Shown here: positions 18,086 to 25,670 of the stretch, piece by piece | Layout of the letters: each line of letters starts with the position of its first letter | Position numbering within the stretch: position 1 is the stretch's first letter | Origin: Luteimonas cucumeris | GTDB taxonomy: Bacteria; Pseudomonadota; Gammaproteobacteria; Xanthomonadales; Xanthomonadaceae | Direction of reading: 5' to 3' | NCBI RefSeq assembly: GCF_007830035.1 | Contig: NZ_VLKN01000010.1 | Location: 1-47,386 of the forward strand | Length of the DNA stretch: 47,386 nt | The notes under the pieces: model-generated | Told to the model about the DNA's origin: nothing | Database searches by the model: none | What the model saw: the letters and a program-made list of their open reading frames with translations, nothing else | Program-made: the position numbers and the translations under genes

Positions 18086-18176
18086 GTAGGGCGCATTAGC
18101 CGCAGGCGTAATGCGCCGAATGCCGCCAGCGTCGGGCTGCCATGCGGCGCAATGCCCTTCGGTTATTGCGCCCTAC
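18086..18176. repeat. GTAG-type REP doublet, copy A
   Basis: Two opposed hairpins, each starting GTAGGGCGCA at its outer end. The left arm is GGCGCATTA/TAATGCGCC with a GCCGCAGGCG loop. The right arm is GGCGCAAT/ATTGCGCC with a GCCCTTCGGTT loop. The 5' GTAG and the head-to-head arrangement match REP elements mobilised by RAYT tyrosine transposases, such as the SMAG elements of Stenotrophomonas. Confidence 0.75.
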
Positions 18177-18324
18177 GCATGCTGACCGATGGCGACGTCT
18201 TTCGCGAGGATCCGCGTCGCCTGAATCAAGCCGCGTCGAGTAGCGGTTTGGGCTTGCATGAACTGCTGGGCCTCGCCGTATCCAATGGTCGCCGGCATGC
18301 AACCCTTCCGGTGCAGTTGTGGTC

Positions 18325-18415
18325 GTAGGGCGCATTAGCCGCAGGCGTAATGCGCCGAATGCCGTCAGCTCCGGGCTGCCATGCGGCGCAATGCCCTTCG
18401 GTTATTGCGCCCTAC
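18325..18415. repeat. GTAG-type REP doublet, copy B
   Basis: Same structure as the doublet 239 bp upstream, with a few substitutions in the central spacer. Its right arm supplies the stop codon of the transposase remnant encoded on the minus strand, so it marks the break point of that element. Confidence 0.75.
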
Positions 18416-18551
18416 GCATGCTGGCGTTTGGCAAGCGCACCGAATCCCACGCCGATGTCCATGTAAATCGCTTACCGCACGCCCGACACTTCAATCGTCC
18501 ATCGGCCAGCCTGTAGTGCCGGCTAACACCGCAATCAGGACATCGTTTCAT
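18402..18551 (-). pseudogene. Transposase N-terminal zinc-ribbon remnant (IS1595-like)
   Basis: A 49-residue reading frame too short for ordinary gene calling. It starts MKRCPDCGVSRHYRLADG, continues KCRACGKRFTWTSAWDSVRL and ends PNASMRRAQ at a TAA inside the REP element. The CxxC-x14-CxxC ribbon (C4, C7, C22, C25) followed by RFTWTSAWDS is typical of the N-terminus of zinc-ribbon transposases of the IS1595 type. The catalytic DDE/DDN domain is missing. Immediately upstream of the ATG lies a 9-bp hairpin (18552-18575) whose loop contains the GAGGA ribosome site. The family assignment is from pattern memory. Confidence 0.55.
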
Positions 18552-18575
18552 GACCAAATCCTCGCAGATTTGGTC
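18552..18575. promoter_or_regulatory. Hairpin abutting the transposase remnant start
   Basis: GACCAAATC (18552-18560) pairs perfectly with GATTTGGTC (18567-18575) around a 6-nt loop. On the minus strand the loop region carries GAGGA, 7 nt before the ATG of the transposase remnant. The structure could hide the ribosome site. The remaining 18576-18681 holds nothing identified beyond an AT-rich run. Confidence 0.5.
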
Positions 18576-18681
18576 CGGTTTGCTTAGGAATTACTTTTGT
18601 TTTTTGTGGCACCTGGTATCCCTGCGACGTCAATTCCGGATTGAGCGCCGCTTCAAATCCGCAACCCTCACTGCCGATGCA

Positions 18682-20148
18682 TCAGGGCGAAGCCGGCGCC
18701 GCCAGCGTGTTCTTGTAGACCACGCCGTCCTTCATGATCACCTTGAAGTTCTGCTCGGGACGGGTGATCAGCGAGATGTCGGCGACCGGGTCGCCGTCGA
18801 CGAGCAGCAGATCTGCGAACGCGCCTTCCTGGACCACGCCGATCTTGCCGGGATAGGGATTGCGCTTGCCGGTCAGCTGCAGCAACTCGCCGTTGGTGCC
18901 GGTGGCCATGACCAGCGTCTCGGCCGGGGTGTACCAGCGGGTCAGGCTGGCCAGGATCGCGCCCTGCTGCGTGGCCAGCGCGGCGGAGAACAGCACGTCG
19001 GTGCCCCACGCGGTCTTGAGCTTGTACTTCTTCGCCAGATCGTAGGCGTGGTTGTTGCCGGCGAATACTTCTTCGGCCTTCTGCCGCTCGAACGAGCCCG
19101 GCGGGAACGCCTCGGCCAGTTCATCCGGGAACGGCTGGATGCTCAGCCAGACGCCCTTGTCCGCAATCAGGCGCGCGGTCTCGTCGTCCATCAGGCTGCC
19201 GTGCTCGATGACCTTGACCCCGGCCTCGACTGCCTCGCGGACCGCGTCGGCCGTATAGGCGTGCACGGTGACATAGGTGCCCCAGTTGCCGGCCGCTTCC
19301 GTCGCCGCGCGCAGCTCCGTCGGGGTGAAGGTGATCGCGTCCAGCGGACTGTGCGGCGAGGACACGCCGCCGCCGGCGGTCAGCTTGATCTGCGAGGCGC
19401 CGCGCATGAGCTGTTCGCGCACGCGCATGCGCACCTCGTCGGGGCTGTCGGCGATGGCGGTATCGCCCTCCAGGTCCATGGGGCTGGGCGCCCCCATCGT
19501 CCGCGGCAGGTCGCCGGCCTGGCGGAAGTCGCCGTGACCGCTAGTCACGCTGATCATCGCCCCGGACGGGTAGATGCGCGGGCCGGGCACCACGCCTTCG
19601 TCGACTGCCTGCTTCAGGCCGAAGACGTTGCCGCCCACGTCGCGCACGGTGGTGAAGCCGCGCATCAGCGTGCGCGTGGATTCCGCCGCGGCGATCACGG
19701 TCAGGTAGCGATGGTCGCCGCTGAGGATCGCGCCCAGTGACGGCGCAGCCATCATGCTGTGCCAGTGCGCGTCGATCATGCCGGGCATCAGCACCCGCCC
19801 GCCGCCGTCGATCACCTGCGCGCCGGGCTCGTCCGCCAGCCCAGCGGCGATGCGCTCGATGTGGTTGCCGCGGACCAGTACGTCCTGCGCGGCGGAGACG
19901 TTGCCGGACACGCCGTCGAAGACTCGGACGTTGCGGAACAGCACCACGGCTGGCCGCTGATTTGCCGGGGTCGACGCAGGCGCTTGAGCCGCGGGAGTCG
20001 ACTCGGGTGCCTGGCTTGACTGGACCGATGCAGGCGCCGATGGCGAAGCCTCGGGCGTCGCGGACGCCGGGCTGGGCGCGCGGCTGCATCCGGCGACCAT
20101 GGCAAGGGATACCACCGCGACGGCGAGACTCTTCTGTGTGATGTGCAT
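18682..20148 (-). CDS. Amidohydrolase-family lipoprotein (imidazolonepropionase-like)
   Basis: A 488-residue exported metal-dependent hydrolase. The signal peptide ends in a lipobox (MVAGC, C21), followed by a Ser/Pro/Ala-rich linker to about residue 65. The amidohydrolase domain starts at VVLFRNVRVFDG; the metal motif DAHWH is at H128/H130, TTVRDVGG follows, further ligands lie in VTVHAYTADA and VKVIEHGSL, and the catalytic Asp is probably in WGTDVLFS. Relatives act on peptides (Xaa-Pro or N-acyl type) or cyclic amides. The C-terminus rebuilds the beta-sandwich (GAFADLLLVDGDPV). The substrate is unknown. GGAG precedes the ATG. Confidence 0.87.
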   Translation of the reverse strand: MHITQKSLAVAVVSLAMVAGCSRAPSPASATPEASPSAPASVQSSQAPESTPAAQAPASTPANQRPAVVLFRNVRVFDGVSGNVSAAQDVLVRGNHIERIAAGLADEPGAQVIDGGGRVLMPGMIDAHWHSMMAAPSLGAILSGDHRYLTVIAAAESTRTLMRGFTTVRDVGGNVFGLKQAVDEGVVPGPRIYPSGAMISVTSGHGDFRQAGDLPRTMGAPSPMDLEGDTAIADSPDEVRMRVREQLMRGASQIKLTAGGGVSSPHSPLDAITFTPTELRAATEAAGNWGTYVTVHAYTADAVREAVEAGVKVIEHGSLMDDETARLIADKGVWLSIQPFPDELAEAFPPGSFERQKAEEVFAGNNHAYDLAKKYKLKTAWGTDVLFSAALATQQGAILASLTRWYTPAETLVMATGTNGELLQLTGKRNPYPGKIGVVQEGAFADLLLVDGDPVADISLITRPEQNFKVIMKDGVVYKNTLAAPASP

Positions 20149-20487
20149 GGTGGCTCCGGCAAGGGGATCGAATGTTCACGACAGCCGTGTTGCGCAGATC
20201 GGGCCGCAACGCTCCCGTGAGGGCGAGCATCGGCCTGACCCGGGCTGTCGATGATTACCGGATCGTAGCAAAGTCGTTGCGTTGACCGGATCATTTGCAC
20301 CTCGCCGAGGAGCGAGGCGGTGGATGGTCGTGTATCCAGGCGAGTTTCAGCCCGAGGCCACCAAGCGGATCACCAGGGATCCGTAGACGACCCGTCGAGG
20401 GCCCGCCGCGTCATGCCAGGTCCGGTCATGCAAGCGTCGAGCGCGTGATACCGGCTTGGCAACACCTATCTCGAGTCGATTTACCCG

Positions 20488-20564
20488 GTCATCCCGAGCG
20501 CAGCGAGGGACCTGCTTTACCGGGAATTGCCAAGAAGCAGGTCCCTCGCTGCGCTCGGGATGAC
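20488..20564. repeat. Perfect 30-bp inverted repeat
   Basis: GTCATCCCGAGCGCAGCGAG continues for 30 nt (20488-20517) and is repeated exactly as reverse complement at 20535-20564 around a 17-nt loop. A single degenerate arm occurs at 8258-8280. The structure could extrude as a cruciform, or fold as a very stable RNA hairpin. It lies in the non-coding stretch 20149-20961, in which I see no gene. Confidence 0.9.
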
Positions 20565-20836
20565 AGAAAGCGGCAGGCCGGCTTCAGCAAATTCTTGGAC
20601 AAGCGTTTGTGGAAAGCACACACGATCCATTCAGTCCCTCCGGAAGTTGCTGACCACAAGCCTCTGCGAAACAAACTACGAAGGCACGAACAAGAAGGTC
20701 GATGGCGACAGGACTTTCTGGTGTCGGAGAGCCGCGGCTCCCATCGAATGCAAACGGGCTTTAGAGGCCCTTTCTTTGGTTCCTTTCTTTGGGCCAGCAA
20801 AGAATGGGACCCGCACGCGCAGCGGGCGGAAGCTCT
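20488..20836. repeat. Composite dispersed repeat, copy 3
   Basis: Read on the minus strand, this region has the GGAACCAAAGAAAGGGCC palindrome core (20778-20811, degenerate), AAAGCCCGTTTGCA, a CGTAGTTTGTTTCGC box near 20665-20682 and the GTCATCCCGAGCGCAG arm. These are the same blocks in the same order as 8038-8283. The GC-rich box CCGCACGCGCAGCGGGCGG at 20811-20829 ties it to the copies at the window ends. Confidence 0.65.
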
Positions 20837-20961
20837 TACCCCTCATGAACCACGTCGTGCCGCCACCGGCGACAAGCTGCGAGTAATGCATTCCTGCCCA
20901 GGGACAAACGAGCACCCGTCTACGCAAGGGCAACCACGCAGCTGCCAGAAAACATCTCGGA

Positions 20962-22299
20962 TCAGAACCCGCGCGAAGCGCGGAACGACATCACGAAGTT
21001 CGGCGCATCCGGAGTCAGACCGTTGGCCATCTGTCCGTTCAACGACCAGCCCGACGGCAACAGGTAACTGGCGCCGATGTTGAACGTGGTGGTGTTGGTG
21101 GAACTGCCCGGCACGCGGTCGTAATTGTCGCTGCCCTCGGACTTGATGTGGGTGGCGCCGGCCATCGAGGTGGCGATGCTGAAGCTGACCGCGGCGCGGT
21201 CGTTCAACGCGATCGCCAGGCCGCCGCTGAACTGGAAGGGGTTGCCCAGTTCGACCTTGGCCGGCTGCACCTGGCCGACGACCGGCGAGATGTCGTCGAA
21301 GCTGCCCGGGAAGTTGTAGGTGTAGCCGAGGTTGCCGAACAGGATCACCGGATCGTAGGTGCGCAGCGCCGACACGCTGATCGTGGTGCTCCACAGGCCG
21401 CTGCCGGTGGGCAGGTCTTCGGGGATGTTGAGGTTGTTGTTGCCCTCGTCCTCGGCGATCAGCTTGAGTCCGAACGGATCGCGCCCGGTCGGCGCGCGCA
21501 CGCGCATGCTGGCAACCAGGTCCGGCCAGCGCGCCGATTCCTTGACCAGCTGGTAGTAGCCGGCGACGCTGACATCGCCGAGGCCGCTGGCGCTCTTGGA
21601 CAGTTCGCTGATCGAGGTCGACGCGCCGCCGGCGCCGCCGCTGACGAAGCGGCTGGTGCGATACAGGTAGGGAACGTTCGCTTCCAGGTTGATGCGGTCG
21701 GTGATGCCGTAGCGGCCGGTGATGTCCGTGGTCAGCACCGAGGCCTTGGTCTGGTCGAGGTCGATCGTGCCGAGGAAGATCGCGTCCAGCGCCAGGAAGC
21801 CGCTCAGCGCCAGCTGGCGACGGTCGTAGTAGCTGTAGCTGGTGCCGACGTCGACGGTGAAGCGGCGCTCGAACAGCGGCGCATGTTCCTGCACCACCAG
21901 CGCCTTCTCCTGCTCGCGGCGCTCGCTGTCGTCGACCTTCTGTTGCTGCCCGATCTGCTGCAGCGGCTCTTCGCCGGTGGCCGGCGCTGCCGGCTGCTGC
22001 GGGTCGGGCATGGCCGGCATCTCCTGCGCCGGCTTTTGTTGCGTCTGTTGCGCCACCGCGGTCTGCGGATCGTTCACGCCGCGCCCACGCAGGCCCAGCT
22101 CCAGGAATTCCACCTGCGAACGCAGGCGTTCTATTTCCAGTTGCTGCTGGCTGACCCGCGATTCGAGGCGATCGAGCTGCTGGCGCACATCGGTGGCCAG
22201 CGTCGCCTGGCCACTGGCGTCAGGCGATTGCTGCGCGTAGGCGGGTGCGCCGCTGAGCGCGAATGCAATGGCGAAAGCAAGCGTCGTTTGCCGAAGCAT
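20962..22299 (-). CDS. fapF: FapF-like outer-membrane amyloid secretion channel
   Basis: A 445-residue precursor with a Sec signal peptide (to about residue 22, APAYA-Q). A coiled coil at about 36-68 (VRQQLDRLESRVSQQQLEIE) is followed by a Pro/Gln-rich linker. A polar helix comes near 110-125, then a beta-barrel to the final GF residue. This matches FapF, the trimeric porin that exports Fap amyloid subunits, which has an N-terminal coiled coil, a plug helix and a 12-stranded barrel. It is the last of six genes in fapA-F order. ATG at 22299 is preferred over the longer frame because the signal peptide begins there. A generic transporter annotation is the alternative. Confidence 0.78.
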   Translation of the reverse strand: MLRQTTLAFAIAFALSGAPAYAQQSPDASGQATLATDVRQQLDRLESRVSQQQLEIERLRSQVEFLELGLRGRGVNDPQTAVAQQTQQKPAQEMPAMPDPQQPAAPATGEEPLQQIGQQQKVDDSERREQEKALVVQEHAPLFERRFTVDVGTSYSYYDRRQLALSGFLALDAIFLGTIDLDQTKASVLTTDITGRYGITDRINLEANVPYLYRTSRFVSGGAGGASTSISELSKSASGLGDVSVAGYYQLVKESARWPDLVASMRVRAPTGRDPFGLKLIAEDEGNNNLNIPEDLPTGSGLWSTTISVSALRTYDPVILFGNLGYTYNFPGSFDDISPVVGQVQPAKVELGNPFQFSGGLAIALNDRAAVSFSIATSMAGATHIKSEGSDNYDRVPGSSTNTTTFNIGASYLLPSGWSLNGQMANGLTPDAPNFVMSFRASRGF

Positions 22300-22382
22300 G
22301 GCTGTCCCTGATTGGAATGTCCGGAGTAAAACGGGCCATGGCGCCGCGCTGTTGGCGGCGTCTTTGTTCCCACTACCCGGAA

Positions 22383-23156
22383 TCAACGTGGCAGTTGCCG
22401 CAATCCGGCCAACGCCTGGTAGACGCCCTGTTGCTGCTGCTGCAGCGCGGGCATGGTGGCAGTCTGCAGTTGCAGCTGCATGAGGTTGCTGCCGACCTGG
22501 TCCTGGCCGGCGACGCGCGCGGCCTGCATGATGCCGCCGTTGGCACCCGATATGACGCTCTGGCTGAGCACGCCACTCGGCGCGCTGAGCCCGAGCTTCG
22601 CGCCACCGCCTTCGAAAGACACGCTGGCGATCATGTTGCCGCTGCTGCTGGTGCTGGCGGTGTTGCCGTTGAAATTGCCGCCCGCCGCTTCGCGCGGCGT
22701 GAAGCTGATCGCAGTGAGGTTGGCGAAGCGGTTGCCGTCGCCGGCGACCTGCACCACCTGGCCGACGCCATTCACCGATATCTGGTCGCCGCCGCTGGCG
22801 GTGGCGTTCGCAAGCGGGGTGCCGGCGGCACCGGCGGCCTGTGCGTTGCTGCGCGTATCGACCTGTACGTCGAAACCGCCGTTGGCGTTGCGCTGGATCT
22901 GCAGGGTGCCGGCGGCACTCATGCTGCCATCGGCGGTGCGCCAGTTGGACAACAGTTCGATGCGCAGTCCGACCAGCATGTCGGCGCCATGGAACTTGCC
23001 GCTGATGCGGCCGAGGGTGTCCTCGTCGACCACTTCCACCCGTACCGGCTTGATGTGTTCAGCCGCCGCGGCAGGTCGGGCGGCCTCGGCATGCGCCGAG
23101 GCCGCCATCCCTACGAGGGTCCCGAACAAAGCGAGGGGGAGAGTTCGTGTGTTCAT
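22383..23156 (-). CDS. fapE: FapE-like secreted protein
   Basis: A 257-residue precursor with a Sec signal peptide (ending SAHA). The mature part is rich in Gly, Asn, Ala and Gln and has a motif like those in the amyloid subunits (VVQVAGDGNRFANLTAISF, about 150-168). It ends in a Gln-rich helix (LQTATMPALQQQQQGVY). Its place between the C39 peptidase and the FapF-like porin is that of fapE, whose product is a minor fibre component in Pseudomonas. The ATG at 23156 follows GAGGTG. A GTG at 23171 that overlaps fapD's stop is possible but is not followed directly by a signal peptide. Sequence similarity to FapE could not be tested. Confidence 0.6.
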   Translation of the reverse strand: MNTRTLPLALFGTLVGMAASAHAEAARPAAAAEHIKPVRVEVVDEDTLGRISGKFHGADMLVGLRIELLSNWRTADGSMSAAGTLQIQRNANGGFDVQVDTRSNAQAAGAAGTPLANATASGGDQISVNGVGQVVQVAGDGNRFANLTAISFTPREAAGGNFNGNTASTSSSGNMIASVSFEGGGAKLGLSAPSGVLSQSVISGANGGIMQAARVAGQDQVGSNLMQLQLQTATMPALQQQQQGVYQALAGLRQLPR

Positions 23157-23167
23157 GGCGCACCTCG

Positions 23168-23887
23168 TCACAGCATGTCCGCGCGCAGCAGCCCGAATTC
23201 GAGCACCGGCGGCGGCGTAGTGGCACGGTCCAGCACATCCATGCGGCGCTTCAGCGCCAAGGATCCGCGGTCCCGCATCAGGAATGAATCGGCCAGCATG
23301 GGCTGGTCGCCGACCACGGCGAGCACCACACCATTCCAGCCCTTCACGAAATCACGCTCGAACACCACCCGGTGGCCGAGCGCAGGGTCGGCGATGAACA
23401 CGCGTCCGGCGGACGCGCCCTTCACCACCACGAAATGTCGATATCCCTTCACTTCCATCAGCGCGATGACCGGCATCTGCAGCTGATACAGGGCATCAGG
23501 TTCGATCCGGAATCCATGCCCGCGGAAGCCGATGCTCTCGACGTAGCGCTTCATGTCGAGCATCGAGAAGCCGTTCTTGACTACTTCCTTGGGATCGGCG
23601 CCGACCAGCATTTTCTTGATCAGCTCGGTTTCCGATACCTCCAGGCCGTAGCCGTAATGCAGCAGGCTGGCCAGCGCGGCCGAGCCGCAGCTGAAGTCGT
23701 AGTGCTGCTGCATCATGTCGCGATAGCGCAGGTCGCGGAACGTCCTGACCTGCACGGTGGCGGGCGCGCTGCCGATGCGGGTGGCGTCGAAGGCCATCTG
23801 CGCCGATGCGCTCATGGCGGCCAGCGCCAACACACATCCGAGCAAGCCTTGTTGCCAGTACCTGCGATTGCTGTCGCGCATCGTCAT
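23168..23887 (-). CDS. fapD: C39-family cysteine peptidase, FapD-like
   Basis: A 239-residue exported papain-fold peptidase. The signal sequence runs to about residue 29 (MSASAQ). C39 catalytic residues are visible: oxyanion Q61, nucleophile C67 in QHYDFSCGSAALASLL, H151 in GYRHFVVVKG and D167 in FIADPALGHR. In Pseudomonas, FapD is a periplasmic C39 protease required for Fap amyloid export. Unlike bacteriocin-exporter C39 domains, it is not fused to an ABC transporter. It sits between the two amyloid subunits and the fapE/fapF genes, as in the canonical operon. AGGAA lies 7 nt before the ATG. Confidence 0.85.
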   Translation of the reverse strand: MTMRDSNRRYWQQGLLGCVLALAAMSASAQMAFDATRIGSAPATVQVRTFRDLRYRDMMQQHYDFSCGSAALASLLHYGYGLEVSETELIKKMLVGADPKEVVKNGFSMLDMKRYVESIGFRGHGFRIEPDALYQLQMPVIALMEVKGYRHFVVVKGASAGRVFIADPALGHRVVFERDFVKGWNGVVLAVVGDQPMLADSFLMRDRGSLALKRRMDVLDRATTPPPVLEFGLLRADML

Positions 23888-23915
23888 CGTCTGTTCCTGG
23901 TTACCGTTCCTGTCA

Positions 23916-23947
23916 CCACGATCGCCGGGTTCACCCGGCGATCGTGG
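23916..23947. other. Strong hairpin after the second amyloid subunit gene
   Basis: CCACGATCGCCGGG (23916-23929) pairs perfectly with CCCGGCGATCGTGG (23934-23947) around TTCA: a 14-bp stem in the 77-bp gap between fapC and fapD. There is no U-tract. It could stabilise the 3' end of the subunit transcript or partly stop transcription. Confidence 0.7.
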
Positions 23948-23964
23948 CTGCCGTCTTCAACAAC

Positions 23965-24795
23965 TTACGGAGCCATCACGCTGGGGCAGCCACCACCCGG
24001 GCAACCCGGGTCGGACGGCGGCGGTACGCAGCTGCCGCACGAAGCCGAGGCGATCGCCAGGCCGTTGTGCTGGGCATTGCCGACGCCCGCGGCGACGTTG
24101 ACGCCGATGTTGCCGATCGCGCCCGACAACGCGCTGCCGCTGAGGTAGGCGGTGTTGTCGAGATCGCATTCGGCCAGCAGCGTGTTCCAGAACGTGGTCT
24201 GCTCGCTGTCGGCGGTGGCCTTGGCGATGTTGCCGGAACTGTTGACCGAAGCGGCCAGTGCGTTGGTCTGCGCGTTGCCGACGCCCGCCGCCACGTTCAG
24301 GCCGATGTTGCCGGCCGCGTCCGCCAGCACGTTGTCGGTCGCATACGCCGTATAGAACAGGTCACTACCGGAACTGCCATCGTCGAAGCCTTCGTTGCCG
24401 AGGGTCGTCTGGCTGTTGAACACCATCGCGTGGGCGAAGACGTCCTCGCCATCGACGGCCGACAACGCGGCGTCGTTGGCTTGGGCGTTGCCCACGCCGG
24501 CGGCAACGTTGGCGCCGATGTTACCGGCCGCATCACTCATCGCGTCGCCGGACAGATAGGCTTCGTTGTCGCCGTCGCCATACGATCCATTGACCGCGGT
24601 CGTCTGGTCCTGATCGACCACGGCGCCCGACTCGCTGGCCACGGCGATGTCGCCGGACGCGTAGATGAAGCCGTCAACCCAGATGCTGTTGAGGACGAAA
24701 GTGTCGTTGTAGATGACCGCGTCGTCGCCTTCGGCGAAGACCGGTGCCGCTACCGCCAGCAATACCGCGGCCAGCAGGGTGTGATGAAGTTTCAT
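23965..24795 (-). CDS. fapC: Fap-type functional amyloid subunit 2 (FapC-like)
   Basis: A 276-residue precursor with a Sec signal peptide (to about residue 21) and three amyloid repeats. Their cores are GNIGANVAAGVGNAQAN (91-107), GNIGLNVAAGVGNAQTN (162-178) and GNIGVNVAAGVGNAQHN (228-244), joined by polar linkers. The NxAxGxxNxxxN pattern is that of FapB and FapC. A C-terminal CxxC (C253, C256) is present, as in Fap subunits. An unusual 20-residue Pro/Gly tail with two more cysteines (C265, C270) follows it. It is closely similar to the upstream gene, so the pair looks like a tandem duplicate. A clear ribosome site, AGGGGA, is present. Confidence 0.8.
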   Translation of the reverse strand: MKLHHTLLAAVLLAVAAPVFAEGDDAVIYNDTFVLNSIWVDGFIYASGDIAVASESGAVVDQDQTTAVNGSYGDGDNEAYLSGDAMSDAAGNIGANVAAGVGNAQANDAALSAVDGEDVFAHAMVFNSQTTLGNEGFDDGSSGSDLFYTAYATDNVLADAAGNIGLNVAAGVGNAQTNALAASVNSSGNIAKATADSEQTTFWNTLLAECDLDNTAYLSGSALSGAIGNIGVNVAAGVGNAQHNGLAIASASCGSCVPPPSDPGCPGGGCPSVMAP

Positions 24796-24821
24796 GTCTA
24801 TCCCCTAAGTGGGTGGTGCGA

Positions 24822-24845
24822 CGGGAGCGGCAGATGCCGCTCCCG
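24822..24845. other. Strong hairpin between the two amyloid subunit genes
   Basis: CGGGAGCGGCA (24822-24832) pairs with TGCCGCTCCCG (24835-24845), leaving a tight turn, in the 65-bp gap between fapB and fapC. No U-tract follows on the minus strand. It resembles the hairpin after fapC in position and strength. Confidence 0.7.
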
Positions 24846-24860
24846 GGCAGCCGTGATGGA

Positions 24861-25637
24861 TCAGTCGCAGGTGCCGCACGAAGCCGAGGCGATCGCCAGG
24901 CCGTTGTGCTGGGCATTGCCGACGCCGGCGGCGACGTTGACGCCGATGTTGCCGATCGCGCCCGACAACGCGTTGCCGCTCAGGTACGCGGTGTTGTCGA
25001 GGTCGCAGTTGGCTTCCAGCGTGTTCCAGATGGTCGCCTGTTCGCTGTCGGCGGTGGCCAGGGCGATCGTGCCCGAGCTGTTGACCGAGGCGGCCAGCGC
25101 GTTGGTCTGCGCATTGCCGACGCCGGAGGCGACGTTCAGGCCGATGTTGCCGGAAGCGCCGGACAGCACGTCGTCGGTGGCGTAAGCGGTGTAGAACAGC
25201 TCGTTCTGCGGGCCACTCGGCTCGTCGGTGCCGAGGTTCGCGTTGGTTTCCTGGCTGTTGAACACCATGGCGTGGGCGAAGACTTCCTCGCCGTCCACCG
25301 CTGACAAGGCAGCGTCGTTGGCCTGGGCATTGCCCACGCCGGCGGCAACGTTGGCGCCGATATTGCCCATGGCGTCACTCAGCGCGCTGTCTTCCAGGAA
25401 CGCTTTGTTGTCGCCGTCGCCGAGCGACCAGTTGGCATCGGTGTACTGGTCCTGGTCGACCACGGCGCCCGACTCGCTGCTGACGGAAATCGAGCCGGAG
25501 GCGTATACGTCACCGATGACCCAGATGCTGTTCTGGACGTCGGTGTAGTTGAAGATGACCGCGTCATCGCCGGTGGCAAACGCCGGAGCGGAGATCGCCA
25601 GAAGCGCGGAAGCGAGCAGTGTGTGGTGCAGTTTCAT
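24861..25637 (-). CDS. fapB: Fap-type functional amyloid subunit 1 (FapB-like)
   Basis: A 258-residue precursor with signal peptide (to about residue 21, APAFA). It has three repeat cores: GNIGANVAAGVGNAQAN (91-107), GNIGLNVASGVGNAQTN (163-179) and GNIGVNVAAGVGNAQHN (229-245). They alternate with acidic/Ser/Thr-rich linkers (for example VFAHAMVFNSQ, YTAYATDDVLSG). It ends in CGTCD, giving the C-terminal CxxC (C254, C257) of Fap subunits; a further Cys is C211. The repeats should stack as beta-arches in an extracellular fibre. Start and operon place correspond to fapB. AGGAGA lies 6 nt upstream. In Pseudomonas FapB nucleates and FapC is the major subunit; which role applies here is unknown. 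Confidence 0.8.
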   Translation of the reverse strand: MKLHHTLLASALLAISAPAFATGDDAVIFNYTDVQNSIWVIGDVYASGSISVSSESGAVVDQDQYTDANWSLGDGDNKAFLEDSALSDAMGNIGANVAAGVGNAQANDAALSAVDGEEVFAHAMVFNSQETNANLGTDEPSGPQNELFYTAYATDDVLSGASGNIGLNVASGVGNAQTNALAASVNSSGTIALATADSEQATIWNTLEANCDLDNTAYLSGNALSGAIGNIGVNVAAGVGNAQHNGLAIASASCGTCD

Positions 25638-25670
25638 GTGGTCTCTCCTGTTGTGTCGTGGTTACAACGG

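Larger units (their letters stand above)
17944..18422. repeat. Tandem duplication of a 240-bp unit with GTAG REP doublet
   Basis: Two near-identical units follow each other directly: about 17944-18183 and 18183-18422. Shared blocks include CTGAATCAAGCCGCG (offset 240) and CGGTGCAGTTGT. The first unit begins at the stop codon of the kinase gene. Each ends with a GTAG REP doublet (18086-18176 and 18325-18415). The region codes for no recognisable protein. Confidence 0.85.

Noticed and set aside
23168-23887. C39 peptidase as part of a bacteriocin export system
   Set aside because: No ABC transporter, leader peptide or immunity gene is nearby. The protein has its own signal peptide and lies in fap gene order.
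23965-25637. CRISPR-like or direct-repeat DNA array in the amyloid subunit genes
   Set aside because: The repetition is explained by coding for three protein repeats per gene in two paralogues. Spacing and sequence are not those of a CRISPR array, and no CRISPR or tRNA was found in the window.
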